Shown: positions 27,341 to 35,520 of the stretch, piece by piece
How positions within the stretch are numbered: the stretch's first letter is position 1
Layout: each line of letters begins with the position of its first letter
Assembly (NCBI RefSeq): GCF_020731285.1
Contig: NZ_JAJFOW010000002.1
Span: 186,001 to 250,000 of the forward strand
DNA length: 64,000 nucleotides
DNA from: Cohnella baijiui
Lineage (GTDB): Bacteria; Bacillota; Bacilli; Paenibacillales; Paenibacillaceae
Reading direction: 5' to 3'
Position numbers and translations under genes: made by a program
Notes under the pieces: generated by a model
Database searches by the model: none
What the model saw: only the letters and a program-made list of their open reading frames with translations
Told to the model about the DNA's origin: nothing

Positions 27341-27531
27341 CCCTTTTTTTATGTCATGTAAATAATGATACTCGCAACCGCAATCAATAAAATGGAATGG
27401 ATTAAATGAATTTGGTACTAATTTTAATTCCGATGCGCTCGAGAGCGTGACATGGACTAGAAGCGTATAAAATCCGGGGCGGGCGATGCCGTCGGGGCGG
27501 CCTTGATCGAGCTGGATGCGTGCGGGAAAGC
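27341..27531. other. Intergenic promoter region of the second importer operon
   Basis: About 190 bp between the GH27 terminator and the LplB-type permease gene. The part next to the permease is AT-rich and must hold the operon promoter. I see no convincing -35/-10 pair or palindrome. Confidence 0.3.
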
Positions 27532-27574
27532 AAGAAGCCGAAACGCTCCGGGTGAGGAGACGTTTCGGCTTCTT
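27532..27574 (-). terminator. Terminator after the GH27 gene
   Basis: A 14-bp perfect stem (AAGAAGCCGAAACG with CGTTTCGGCTTCTT) has a 15-nt loop and begins 18 nt after the GH27 stop. The following tract (GCTTTCC) is a modest U-run. Confidence 0.78.
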
Positions 27575-27591
27575 CGCGTGCCAATCCGAGA

Positions 27592-30500
27592 TTAAGGGGT
27601 CTGTTGCTCTCCGCCGCTATCGGCCGGCGCGAAGTTGTGGTCGACCGAGGCTTCGAGGATGTCGCGAACGGCCCAGTGGCTGCTTGGAACGTCCCGCCAC
27701 GGTGACTGCTCGAGGCCGTTGAGCGGCCCTCGGCTTAACGTCCGGTTAAGGATGACGACCGCTTCGGCCCGTGTCAACGAATCATTCGGCCGGAATGTGC
27801 CGTCTTCGTAGCCTTTAAGGTAGTCTGCGCCTTGCGCGGTTCGGATCTCGTTCTCCGCCCAACTGCCGATCGTGTCCTTGAAGCCTTCGCCCGGCGCCGA
27901 CGAAGCTGCCGTGACGCGTACGGCGAGGACCGCCATCTCGGCGCGGGTGATCGGCTGCTCCGGCTTGGACGTGCCGTCGGCAAAGCCGTTCATCAGTCCC
28001 ATGACCGTCGCCTGGGCGATCGCTTCCGCTGCCCAGTGCCCCGGCTTAACGTCGCTGTATGTGCGGGGCGATCCGCCGCCATCGCGCGTGGCGACACGGG
28101 ACAGGATCGTCGCCATCTCGGCGCGGGTGATGACTTTCTCCGGCTTGAACAGTCCGCCTTCGAAGCCTTGGATATAGGCGGCATGCGCGGCGGCGGACGT
28201 ATCGGCCGCTTTGACGAGCGCGAACGTGCTGAACTTGGAAGTCGTGAACCGGAGACCAACGCTGTCGCCGAATGCCGCGACGCTTCCTCTCTTGAATTCC
28301 TTCGTGCCGTCGCCGTGCTCGATGTAGACGCCGAGCCGTCCGAGCTCAGCTGCGCTCGGATTGCCGCCTTGCAGCGGAAGCATGAGCGTCACTTCGCGAT
28401 TCTGCAGGTTCGTCTCGATCTCTATCGGCCGTCCGTTCAGCGCGACCTTGGCGCCGCCCGTCGCCGCGGTGACGATCGTCGTCCCGTTCGCGCGCTGCGC
28501 GATCTGCGCCCCTCGCTCCGTCGATCTGACCGGCACGAGCTTGAAGATCACGTCGCCGTCCAGTCCTTGGAGGGAGGCGTTCGGGATATGGATCTTCACG
28601 TTGGCCGTATCGAGGTCCAGATCGAGCCCGCTGCGGGCGATCCGGCCGACCGCGTCTTGGTCCAGCGTCACGCTGGCCAACGAGGCCTCGTCCTTCGCAT
28701 CCGGGATGGCGACGACGATCGCTTTCGAGCCGGACGCTTGCTGCCGGTCGATCAGCGCTTTTGCGATGTCGCCCGTGAGCTTCGCCTCGTCTTTGAAGGT
28801 TCCATCTGGCTGCTGCGTCCGCTTAACGGTGACGATCGGCGTCGTATCGACGGTTCCGCTGCCGCCACCGCCATTACCGCCCCCACCGCCGCCGCCACCG
28901 TCGCCCGGGGAGCCGGGATCCGGCCCGCTTGCGGATACCGGCACGGCGAATCGGAGCGCGTCCACGAGCATCAGCTCGCCCGACGCTTTGACGACCTTGA
29001 TCGTATGCGTGCCGTCGGTCAGACCGCTGATCGCGAACAGCTGCTGCTGCGCATTGCGAGCCGCCGCGTAGGCGCTGACGGTCTGTCTCAGCTGTCCGTC
29101 GATATAGACGTCCATATTGCCTTGCCTAGGGCCGGTCGGAAACAGCAGCTCCACGCCGGTGCCCTTGAACGTGTACTGGAAGAACGCGCCGTTCTCCGCA
29201 GATGCGTGCACATCGTCGCCATAGTCGCCTGCGAAGCTGAACGTCAGCTTCGTCGTGCCGACCGGCTGCGCCGCCAGATAGGCCGGCAGGATCGTAACCC
29301 GGCCGCCTTCGACCGTATAGTCCGCGTCGCGGACGAGCGCGTTCGCGCCGTTCGAGATGCCGGTCAAGCTATCGATGCTGGCGAGCACGTTCACGCTTAA
29401 GCCCGTCTGCCCGGCAGCGGCCTTGTCGTAGTCGACCGAAGAGACGTCGAGCAGATCAGGGAGCTGCACCCGCAGCGCGTCCAGCAGCATGAATTGGCCA
29501 GATCGCTTTACCGCTTTGATCGTATGGAGACCGTTCGCGAGCCCGGAGATGGAGAAGACAGTCTGTAGCGGCTTGTTGTGGGCATTCGCCTCATAGGTGC
29601 TGAACAAGCCTTGGCTCGCGTCGTCGATATAGACCTCGATATTCCCTTGGCCCTGATCGACTTCGGTTAATAAGTCGATGCCCGTCCCCTGGAACGTATA
29701 CGTGAAAAAGTCCCCGTTGTTCTCGACCCAATGCACATCGTCTTTGTAATCCCCGAAGTTGCGGCCGCTGCTGCGGTTCCATGCCCCGGTGTACCGGATG
29801 GCGGGATCGTCGTCGTTGACCATCGCGTAGCGCCCCGGCGAGGACGAATTGCTCACCGTGACGGCAAGCGTCCGCGCGTCGCTGCGGGCGAACTCGAACG
29901 TCAACGTCGTCACTCCGATCGGGAGGCTCGCTAGATACGCCTTCAGAATATGGACGACGTCGCCGGCTACGGCATAATCTTCGCCTTCCTTCAGGCTGCC
30001 GTCCCCGTTTTTAATGCCGGTCAGACTGTTGCCGTCGGGGAGGGTCAGCTTCACCGCGAGATCGGACTGGGCCGACGGACGCTTGTCGAAGCTGGCGGCC
30101 GTCGGGTCGATCGACGTTCCTGAGATCGCCAAGGTCAGCCGCTGCGTATCGCCTCCGGCAAATTCGAACGTCAACTCGGCCGACTGGCCGGATGGCTGCC
30201 GCATCAGGTAGTCCGACTTGATCGACACGACGTTGTCGCTGACCGCATAGTCGGTGCCAAGCTGCAGCGCCGCCGCGCCGTTCTTGATGCCGGCGAGCGA
30301 TGCGGAGCCGAACGGGAGCGGCGTCGCGACGTCCACAGGTTGATCCTTGTTGAAGCTGTTCGACGAAGGCGTTCCAAGCAGCGTGTCCGTCGTCACCTTG
30401 AAGGCGTCGAGCAAGAAGTAGTACTGGCCGCCGTCGTTCCGCGCGATCTTGATCGTGTGCGGCCCTTGATCCAGGCCCGAGATGCCGTACACGGCATATT

Positions 30501-32370
30501 GGCCCGCCTGCGTCGGGCTTTCGGCGTCGACTGTCTCCTTGAATTCGCCGTCGACATAGACGTCCAACTTGCCGCTGCTGGGGCTCATTTCGACCAGCAC
30601 CTCGATGCCCATGCCGCTGAACGTATACGAAGCCTCCGGCTGCGTGCCGTTGTCGGGCTCTCCGTAGTGGACGTCGCCCATGTAGTCGCCGAACGAGCGT
30701 CCGCTGCTGTAGCCCCAGCGGTTGGCATATTGGATCGCCGGATCGTTGTCGTTAATCAGGACGGTATGGGAGACCGCGGCGGGATCCGCGGCATCCGCGG
30801 CCAACGCGTCCGGCTGCGCCTGATTGTCGCTGACCGTCCCTTCGGCGGTCTGTTGCGAAGCGCCTGCCGGCGACGAATCCGCGACGAGGACAGTCAGGTC
30901 CTGCGCGTCCCGCACCAGCTCGTTGCCGCCATTGCGCGTCCACGTTCCGGCGTATCTCATGCCGGTGTCGTCGTCGTTGACCGCGGACGTGCCGCTCTTG
31001 GCCGTAACCTTGAACAGCCGGGAAGCATGCGGCTCCAGGTAGACGGGCGCGATGCCGGCATCATAGGTACCGAGCTCCTCGTGGCTCCACAGATCGCGTA
31101 CGGAGGCGGATCCGTCCAACCCGATATCCCGCCAGTTGACGCCGACCGTCGCGCCTTTGCTGCCGAGGTTGAACAAGGCTACCGTGTACGTCCCGTCGCC
31201 GTTGTTGGCATACCAAGCTTGCTGGTCGGTCGCCGTCGACACGGGATGCACCGGATGGCCGGCCTGTTGGACGGCGATGACTTCGTCGTTGGTCAGCAGA
31301 CTGAGACCGTACGCGTCCAGATTGGACAGGTCGTCGCCGGTGTAGAGCTGCGCGGACGAGGCGGCCCACAGCGTCATGGCCGTCTGGCGCTCGTCCTTGG
31401 TCAGCCCGGAGGTCGCGCCGTTGCCGACGTTGAGAGAGTCGAAGTCGTTCCATCCCCCGGGGCCGGCATCGCGCCACCACAGCGCCGCGTCCGGGAACAG
31501 CCTGGCGATATTGCTCCATTGCGTCATCCCGACGTTGCGGTCGTACGCTTCCACATCCCAGTCCACGCGCCAGCCGTTGGCGTACTGCTTCCAATAATCC
31601 GCGTAATTGTGATCGAGCGCCCAGCTGAGCTCGAACCAGATACGATGCTTGCTCAGCGCCTGAGACCATGCCTTGACGTCGTCGCGGGCGTCGATGGAGG
31701 TGTCGTTATGCCCGGAGCCGGGCGTCACGCTATCGAATTTGACGAAGTCGACGCCCCATGAAGCGATGAGATCGGCGATCGAATCGATATATTTCTGCGC
31801 GCAGGGGTTGCTGAAGTCGATCTTGTATCCGAGATTCCAGTAATCCGCATATTTGTACGGCTTGACAACAATGTCCCCAATCGTGCAGCCGGACGGCCCC
31901 GAAGGATCGTAGATCGGGAGGTTCCGCTCGACCGCGGCCGGGGATACGCCCGGAATGAGATAGATCCCGAGCTTCTGCCCGTTGCGGTGCACGTAGTCGA
32001 CGAGATTCTCGAATCCGCCGGGATACAGCTGCGCGCTCGGGATCGGTCGGCCGTAGCCGTCCATGCTGCCGTTCCAGCCCGCATCGATATTGATATAGTT
32101 ATAGCCGTGAGCTTGCAGCTTCTCGTGCATGGCGTCAGACATCTTCTTGATTTTCGCTTCGGAGATCCAATTGCCGGCTTGGCCGTCGTACACCTGCAGA
32201 CTATAGCTGCTCCAACCCATGTACGGCTTCAAGGCCAGTCCGTTGTCGGCTGCCGCCGCTACGTTCGGCCTCGGGCCGACGAATCCGATCTGCGCAACGA
32301 CGATGATCGCGAGCAGCAGTCCGATCCAACCCTTGCGACGCCGGTGTGAATGATGGTTCAATTTCTGCAA
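27592..32370 (-). CDS. SLH-anchored GH27 (alpha-galactosidase-type) multidomain protein
   Basis: 1592 residues. Signal peptide about 1-41 (VAAAAD). GH27 catalytic barrel and C-terminal beta domain lie at about 42-470: PYMGWSSYS at the start, INIDAGWNG near 100, and VDFVKFDS near 212 carrying the likely nucleophile Asp. Next come alternating NDDDPAIRY-type carbohydrate-binding-like domains and CBM_X2 (Ig-like) modules to about 1145, a Gly-rich linker (about 1148-1173), a domain common in SLH proteins, and three SLH modules (about 1392-1560). GH27 enzymes release terminal alpha-D-galactose or related alpha-linked sugars. The protein would stay on the cell wall and feed the importer encoded downstream. 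A cre-like site lies 110 bp upstream. The third module pair is fused with material missing (see findings). Confidence 0.88.
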   Translation of the reverse strand: MQKLNHHSHRRRKGWIGLLLAIIVVAQIGFVGPRPNVAAAADNGLALKPYMGWSSYSLQVYDGQAGNWISEAKIKKMSDAMHEKLQAHGYNYINIDAGWNGSMDGYGRPIPSAQLYPGGFENLVDYVHRNGQKLGIYLIPGVSPAAVERNLPIYDPSGPSGCTIGDIVVKPYKYADYWNLGYKIDFSNPCAQKYIDSIADLIASWGVDFVKFDSVTPGSGHNDTSIDARDDVKAWSQALSKHRIWFELSWALDHNYADYWKQYANGWRVDWDVEAYDRNVGMTQWSNIARLFPDAALWWRDAGPGGWNDFDSLNVGNGATSGLTKDERQTAMTLWAASSAQLYTGDDLSNLDAYGLSLLTNDEVIAVQQAGHPVHPVSTATDQQAWYANNGDGTYTVALFNLGSKGATVGVNWRDIGLDGSASVRDLWSHEELGTYDAGIAPVYLEPHASRLFKVTAKSGTSAVNDDDTGMRYAGTWTRNGGNELVRDAQDLTVLVADSSPAGASQQTAEGTVSDNQAQPDALAADAADPAAVSHTVLINDNDPAIQYANRWGYSSGRSFGDYMGDVHYGEPDNGTQPEASYTFSGMGIEVLVEMSPSSGKLDVYVDGEFKETVDAESPTQAGQYAVYGISGLDQGPHTIKIARNDGGQYYFLLDAFKVTTDTLLGTPSSNSFNKDQPVDVATPLPFGSASLAGIKNGAAALQLGTDYAVSDNVVSIKSDYLMRQPSGQSAELTFEFAGGDTQRLTLAISGTSIDPTAASFDKRPSAQSDLAVKLTLPDGNSLTGIKNGDGSLKEGEDYAVAGDVVHILKAYLASLPIGVTTLTFEFARSDARTLAVTVSNSSSPGRYAMVNDDDPAIRYTGAWNRSSGRNFGDYKDDVHWVENNGDFFTYTFQGTGIDLLTEVDQGQGNIEVYIDDASQGLFSTYEANAHNKPLQTVFSISGLANGLHTIKAVKRSGQFMLLDALRVQLPDLLDVSSVDYDKAAAGQTGLSVNVLASIDSLTGISNGANALVRDADYTVEGGRVTILPAYLAAQPVGTTKLTFSFAGDYGDDVHASAENGAFFQYTFKGTGVELLFPTGPRQGNMDVYIDGQLRQTVSAYAAARNAQQQLFAISGLTDGTHTIKVVKASGELMLVDALRFAVPVSASGPDPGSPGDGGGGGGGGNGGGGSGTVDTTPIVTVKRTQQPDGTFKDEAKLTGDIAKALIDRQQASGSKAIVVAIPDAKDEASLASVTLDQDAVGRIARSGLDLDLDTANVKIHIPNASLQGLDGDVIFKLVPVRSTERGAQIAQRANGTTIVTAATGGAKVALNGRPIEIETNLQNREVTLMLPLQGGNPSAAELGRLGVYIEHGDGTKEFKRGSVAAFGDSVGLRFTTSKFSTFALVKAADTSAAAHAAYIQGFEGGLFKPEKVITRAEMATILSRVATRDGGGSPRTYSDVKPGHWAAEAIAQATVMGLMNGFADGTSKPEQPITRAEMAVLAVRVTAASSAPGEGFKDTIGSWAENEIRTAQGADYLKGYEDGTFRPNDSLTRAEAVVILNRTLSRGPLNGLEQSPWRDVPSSHWAVRDILEASVDHNFAPADSGGEQQTP

Positions 32371-32479
32371 CCCCTTTGAATGAAAAGTGGTCTTGCCCTT
32401 ATGCAGAAAAGTCCTTCGACCGCGAGAGACGGTCTGGCGCGCTCTCTTCGCAACCTCCTTTCCCTGGGACTATCAGTTA

Positions 32480-32493
32480 TGAGAGCGCTTACC
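32480..32493 (-). promoter_or_regulatory. cre-like site upstream of the GH27 gene
   Basis: Read on the minus strand: GGTAAGCGCTCTCA, 13 of 14 matches to the CcpA consensus, with the same first-position mismatch as the site before the PL8 gene. It follows TTGTAC (32498-32503), which could be a -35 box. Confidence 0.5.
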
Positions 32494-32529
32494 GTACAAC
32501 GATTGTAGATCAGGGCACCATTCCCAAGA

Positions 32530-32637
32530 TAGGTACAACTTGGTCGTTTATCGTACGAATTGTCCGATATCCGGGGCAGAAATCGCGAGTCGGCGGATTG
32601 CGGGAAAACTGTACGGTTGAAACCGCAATTGTACCTA
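32530..32637. repeat. Paired inverted TAGGTACAA elements in the GH27 upstream region
   Basis: TAGGTACAA (32530-32538) and its exact reverse complement TTGTACCTA (32629-32637) are 90 bp apart. Further GTACAA/GTACGA-like words occur between them and at 32494, including TACAA-CGA-TTGTA (32495-32507). They may be operator half-sites. The 500 bp between the GH27 start and the terminator at 32730 otherwise show no gene. Confidence 0.3.
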
Positions 32638-32729
32638 CCTTGCAGACTTGAGAGCCTTTCCGATTGATGCCCTGTATCAAAGCCAGGCGCGGTTTCGGAG
32701 GTCCGACAACCTAAATAGGAAAAATGTAA

Positions 32730-32751
32730 AAGCCAGCCGGATGGCTGGCTT
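32730..32751 (-). terminator. Terminator downstream of the SCO operon and DJ-1 relic
   Basis: AAGCCAGCC-ATCC-GGCTGGCTT on the minus strand, a 9-bp perfect stem, is followed by TTACATTTTTCC. No intact minus-strand gene lies nearer than 33190, so it probably once terminated the degraded gene at 32882-33129. Confidence 0.75.
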
Positions 32752-32881
32752 GGGGGAACATTAAAGTAAATTTTGAACGCGGACCGCTTTAAGGGCTGCT
32801 CGAAAGGAAACCGGTCGGCCGAACCGTTAAAATCAGCATAAAGTTTAAACCTTGACTGCTTGCTCTTTCTCTCATGCGAGT

Positions 32882-33129
32882 TCGACCCTCGTCCACAAAC
32901 TACACACCTTCGACGACGGTTACTTCGGGATATCCGTTTCTCATCCTTTCAAGGCTTGCCCAATGCGTTGTCGCGCGTTTGCGTCAAGCAGTCCGGCCTT
33001 GGCCAGCAGCAAAGCCCCTGTACAAACGGAAGTCGTCCATTGAACCTCTTCATGGCGTTTACGGATCCAATCGAGCAATACCGGGTTGTGGATCTCACGT
33101 CTTGTCCCTATCCCTCCCGGAATAACCAT
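32882..33129 (-). pseudogene. DJ-1/PfpI (GlxA-type) family pseudogene fragment
   Basis: Frame 1 (33129 to about 32985) reads VIPGGIGTRREIHNP and TSVCTGALLLAKAGLLD, the nucleophile-elbow region with its Cys. The homology then jumps frame near 32981-32985 to KRATTHWASLERM and GYPEVTVVEGV, meets a TAG at 32900-32902, and resumes as FVDEGR. So one frameshift and one nonsense codon are visible, and both the first 60-odd residues and the C-terminal end expected of this family are missing. Family members are small hydrolase or regulator-like proteins. No function should remain. Confidence 0.85.
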
Positions 33130-33189
33130 AGTTCCCTCTCCTATTCCCGTTCATGGTTTCAATTCCGATCAATCATGTGCAGATGCAGT

Positions 33190-33777
33190 TTAGCGCTTCA
33201 AAGCTTTTATGTCTTTTTTGATCTTATCGAACGGTGGCTCCTGACCATCATAGGAGGTAACGACGGTTCCCGTCTGGTCAACTAGAAAGAATGAGGTGCC
33301 ATGGATCACTTGTCCGGAAGCCGTATCTTTCTGTATCGCCATTTTGAAATTATTACGGCCATAGCTTTGGATGTCATCGAACGAATACCCCGTAAGCCCA
33401 TGCCAGTTCGTGAGGTCATCGCTGAACTTACTCATATAGGTTTTGATCGCTTCAGGATGATCATTCTCCGGGTCGACGGAAAACGAGACAAGCTCAGCCT
33501 CGATTCCCGCGTCTTTCAGTTCCTGCTGCAGCTCCGCCATATTGGCGGTCAACAAGGGACATACGGTGGTGCAGTGCGTAAACATAAAATCGGCTACCCA
33601 AACCTTGCCCTTCAGATCCGAAAGAGTTTTCGGATTTCCTTCCTGATCCGTGTATTGAAAAGATTCGAGTTGATACTGGAGCTTGTTCGGCTTGCCATCC
33701 CCGCAAGCAGCGATGAGCAGAACGCAAACAAGGAATGCTGCAAGAATGAACCCATTTCTGGTTTGAATCAAAGTCAT
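33190..33777 (-). CDS. SCO1/SenC-family copper-binding lipoprotein
   Basis: 195 residues. A lipoprotein signal (IAAC, Cys25) is followed by a thioredoxin-like fold with the copper ligands C69-x3-C73 (CTTVCP) and H159 (VIHGTSFFLVD), and a VSFSVDPENDHPE stretch typical of the family. SCO proteins deliver copper to the CuA site of cytochrome c oxidase on the outer membrane face. The ATG at 33777 sits 2 nt after AGGAGG; an in-frame TTG at 33771 has 8-nt spacing and may be used. Last gene of a four-gene operon. Confidence 0.92.
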   Translation of the reverse strand: MTLIQTRNGFILAAFLVCVLLIAACGDGKPNKLQYQLESFQYTDQEGNPKTLSDLKGKVWVADFMFTHCTTVCPLLTANMAELQQELKDAGIEAELVSFSVDPENDHPEAIKTYMSKFSDDLTNWHGLTGYSFDDIQSYGRNNFKMAIQKDTASGQVIHGTSFFLVDQTGTVVTSYDGQEPPFDKIKKDIKALKR

Positions 33778-33786
33778 ACCCTCCTC

Positions 33787-34131
33787 TTACTTCTTGTCGG
33801 CCAGCCAGGATGCGATTGCATCAATGTCCTCCGCGGATAAACGTTTTTGAAAGGAAGGCATTCCGCCGGTTCCCTTGGTTATTTTCTCCGCGATCTCTTC
33901 CTTGGACAGCCTTGACCCGATGGTTTTCAAGTTCGGACCGACTTTCCCGCTTAGATCGGCGGCATGGCAAGACAAACAATTTTGCTTATACAAGGTGCTG
34001 GTCATGGATGAATCTGAATCCGTCGTGGCGGTTGGGCCATCTTGCTTCTGCCGACTCGAATGGCCTCCGCATGCGGCCAATGCTAGAACGGTTACGATAG
34101 AGATCGTAAATAAAATCAATCTTATTCTCAT
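33787..34131 (-). CDS. Membrane-anchored cytochrome c (c551-type lipoprotein)
   Basis: 114 residues. Lipobox ALAAC (Cys21), heme-binding C52-x2-C55-H56 and a distal ligand Met91 in GGMPSF. Size and layout match Bacillus cytochrome c-550/c-551, electron carriers to terminal oxidases or periplasmic-side reductases. AAAGGAGG precedes the ATG. It lies 9 nt upstream of the SCO gene, which fits a role in a copper oxidase pathway. Confidence 0.93.
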   Translation of the reverse strand: MRIRLILFTISIVTVLALAACGGHSSRQKQDGPTATTDSDSSMTSTLYKQNCLSCHAADLSGKVGPNLKTIGSRLSKEEIAEKITKGTGGMPSFQKRLSAEDIDAIASWLADKK

Positions 34132-34176
34132 TATCCTTCCTCCTTTACCCCGAAAAATATGATTAGATAAGAAACA

Positions 34177-34659
34177 TCAATGCATATACGTACTCTGATC
34201 CGGTTTGGCATTCGCCTGTGCGATCTCATCATCTGAAACGGTGCCGACAATCAATTGGCGGCGCGGCATGTTATGCATATCGCGGGCAGATACATGTGCG
34301 ATAACATAATAAATGCCGTCCGAAGGGAACGTTCTTTCTATGCTGTATTTGCCCTCTCCCTGATGCTTCCCCTTCCGTTTTTCGTGATTTTTCTCCCCCC
34401 GCTTCCATACTTCAAATTCGACCTTGTTGGCATCGTTGACCGCATCCCCTCCCTGTGAAATGATCGCGCTAATCGTGACCGGCTGATTCGGTAAGAGTTG
34501 ATCCGGGCTAGTCTCGATGTTTACGTCAATAATGTCCGGGACATCGCCATGAGCGGATTTCATGTCAAAATACGAGCAACCCGACAACAGGATCAGAACC
34601 GCCGCAATCATTATCAATACCGATAATGCCTTATGTAGCTTTCTGTTCACCAATCCCAT
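34177..34659 (-). CDS. YtkA/FixH-like lipoprotein
   Basis: 160 residues. Lipobox LLSGC (Cys28), then a beta-sandwich-like region with KVEFEVWKRGEKN, GEGKYSIERTFPSDGIYYVIAHVSARD, the pattern of YtkA-like/FixH domains. Such proteins occur with cytochrome oxidase assembly genes and may chaperone copper. The ATG at 34659 is 1 nt from its GGGGG, so a TTG or GTG 6-9 nt further in may be the start. Its 5' end overlaps the upstream gene by about 13 nt. Confidence 0.8.
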   Translation of the reverse strand: MGLVNRKLHKALSVLIMIAAVLILLSGCSYFDMKSAHGDVPDIIDVNIETSPDQLLPNQPVTISAIISQGGDAVNDANKVEFEVWKRGEKNHEKRKGKHQGEGKYSIERTFPSDGIYYVIAHVSARDMHNMPRRQLIVGTVSDDEIAQANAKPDQSTYMH

Positions 34660-34976
34660 GCCCCCTTTTTTACTCCGATCTTTTCCATGAGAACCTGGAG
34701 CAATGTCATCTTCAAACCAGCCAGCGACTCTTCCGTGCAGGTCGAATCCGGCTTGTACTGCAGCTTCATAGCCCGCGAGAGCTTGGAGTCCGTTATATTG
34801 TTCGTGACTTTTGCCGAGTTAAAGCAAGGCGGAGTAATGACCATCTGCAAGGAATGGTCCAGAATCACCCTTGTATTCCCGGGAGGCCGCACAGTCATCC
34901 GGATGAAAAGCAAGGATATCATGATCAGCAAGAGGATAATGCTGATGCATGAAATGATTTTGATTCGAGCAGGCAT
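34647..34976 (-). CDS. Unrecognised 109-residue membrane-anchored protein
   Basis: Starts at the ATG at 34976, which has GGGAGGTG 4 nt upstream; an ATG at 34994 lacks this. One hydrophobic segment at about 7-27, then an outside domain of about 80 residues with two cysteines (51 and 80) that could pair. I recognise no family. First gene of the operon with YtkA-like, cytochrome c and SCO genes, overlapping the next gene, so a role in extracytoplasmic electron transfer or copper handling is a positional inference. Confidence 0.6.
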   Translation of the reverse strand: MPARIKIISCISIILLLIMISLLFIRMTVRPPGNTRVILDHSLQMVITPPCFNSAKVTNNITDSKLSRAMKLQYKPDSTCTEESLAGLKMTLLQVLMEKIGVKKGAWDW

Positions 34977-35142
34977 GAAGCACCTCCCTCTCATCCGCTT
35001 GACGTTACATCGTACATTTTAGCAAGGGAGTACCAGGAAACTGATGACTACTTCGTGCTATATTTGTTACCAAAGTATGAAATGTAGGGAAGCAAGCGAC
35101 ATCCTATGGGAAGTCAGGCTTTCGTAAGTGATGCATTGTCAC

Positions 35143-35158
35143 GCAACTTTTCAGTTGC
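35143..35158. promoter_or_regulatory. Upstream ArsR operator
   Basis: GCAAC-TTTTCA-GTTGC, a 5-bp inverted repeat sharing the GCAAC/GTTGC core with the stronger dyad at 35171-35188. The centres are 29 bp apart, close to three helical turns. Confidence 0.55.
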
Positions 35159-35164
35159 TCATCC

Positions 35165-35194
35165 TTGACAAGCAACCACGGGGTTGCTTATAAT
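35165..35194 (+). promoter_or_regulatory. Consensus promoter of the ArsR-VOC operon with operator in the spacer
   Basis: TTGACA (35165-35170) and TATAAT (35189-35194), both perfect, with an 18-bp spacer. The spacer is itself a dyad, AGCAACC-ACGG-GGTTGCT (35171-35188), so a bound repressor would block polymerase. The expected transcription start falls at about 35201, the first base of the start codon. Confidence 0.88.
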
Positions 35195-35200
35195 CGAGAT

Positions 35201-35479
35201 ATGAACGGGGACAAAGACGCTATATTCAAAGCACTTGGCGATTCGACTCGGCGGCTTATTTTAGACGAACTGTCCGAACGCAACGAGCAGACGTTGTATG
35301 AGCTTACGGTCCGACTCATTACGAAGCACGACCTCTCCATTACGCGACAGGCGATCGCTAAACATCTTTCCGTATTGGAAGAGGCAGGGCTCGTAACATC
35401 CGAGAAAAAAGGAAAATATCGAGTGGTGATCTTCAACAACGAACCGCTCAAAAACTTGCTGAAAGGATGGGTCGAGTAA
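35201..35479 (+). CDS. ArsR-family transcriptional regulator (no metal-site cysteines)
   Basis: 92 residues from the ATG at 35201. A winged helix-turn-helix covers about 8-80 (FKALGDSTRRLILDEL, then SITRQAIAKHLSVLEEAGLV). It has no cysteine, so the classic metal-sensing sites are absent. Members of this type pair with VOC or SRPBCC proteins. The longer frame from the TTG at 35165 would start within the -35 box and is rejected. No ribosome binding site precedes the ATG, and the -10 box ends 6 nt before it, so the message may be leaderless. It probably represses itself and the VOC gene. Confidence 0.9.
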   Translation: MNGDKDAIFKALGDSTRRLILDELSERNEQTLYELTVRLITKHDLSITRQAIAKHLSVLEEAGLVTSEKKGKYRVVIFNNEPLKNLLKGWVE

Positions 35480-35520
35480 TTTTCTTGAATGACTAAAATA
35501 TCAAAGGAGGCAAAAACACA

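Noticed and set aside
28845..28930. Short GC-rich repeat tract
   Set aside because: It encodes the Gly-rich linker of the GH27 protein and needs no other explanation.
27832..31761. Several 100-520 residue plus-strand frames opposite the GH27 gene
   Set aside because: GC-rich coding DNA leaves the opposite strand open. Their composition is Arg/Asp/Val-rich, with no motifs and no ribosome binding sites.
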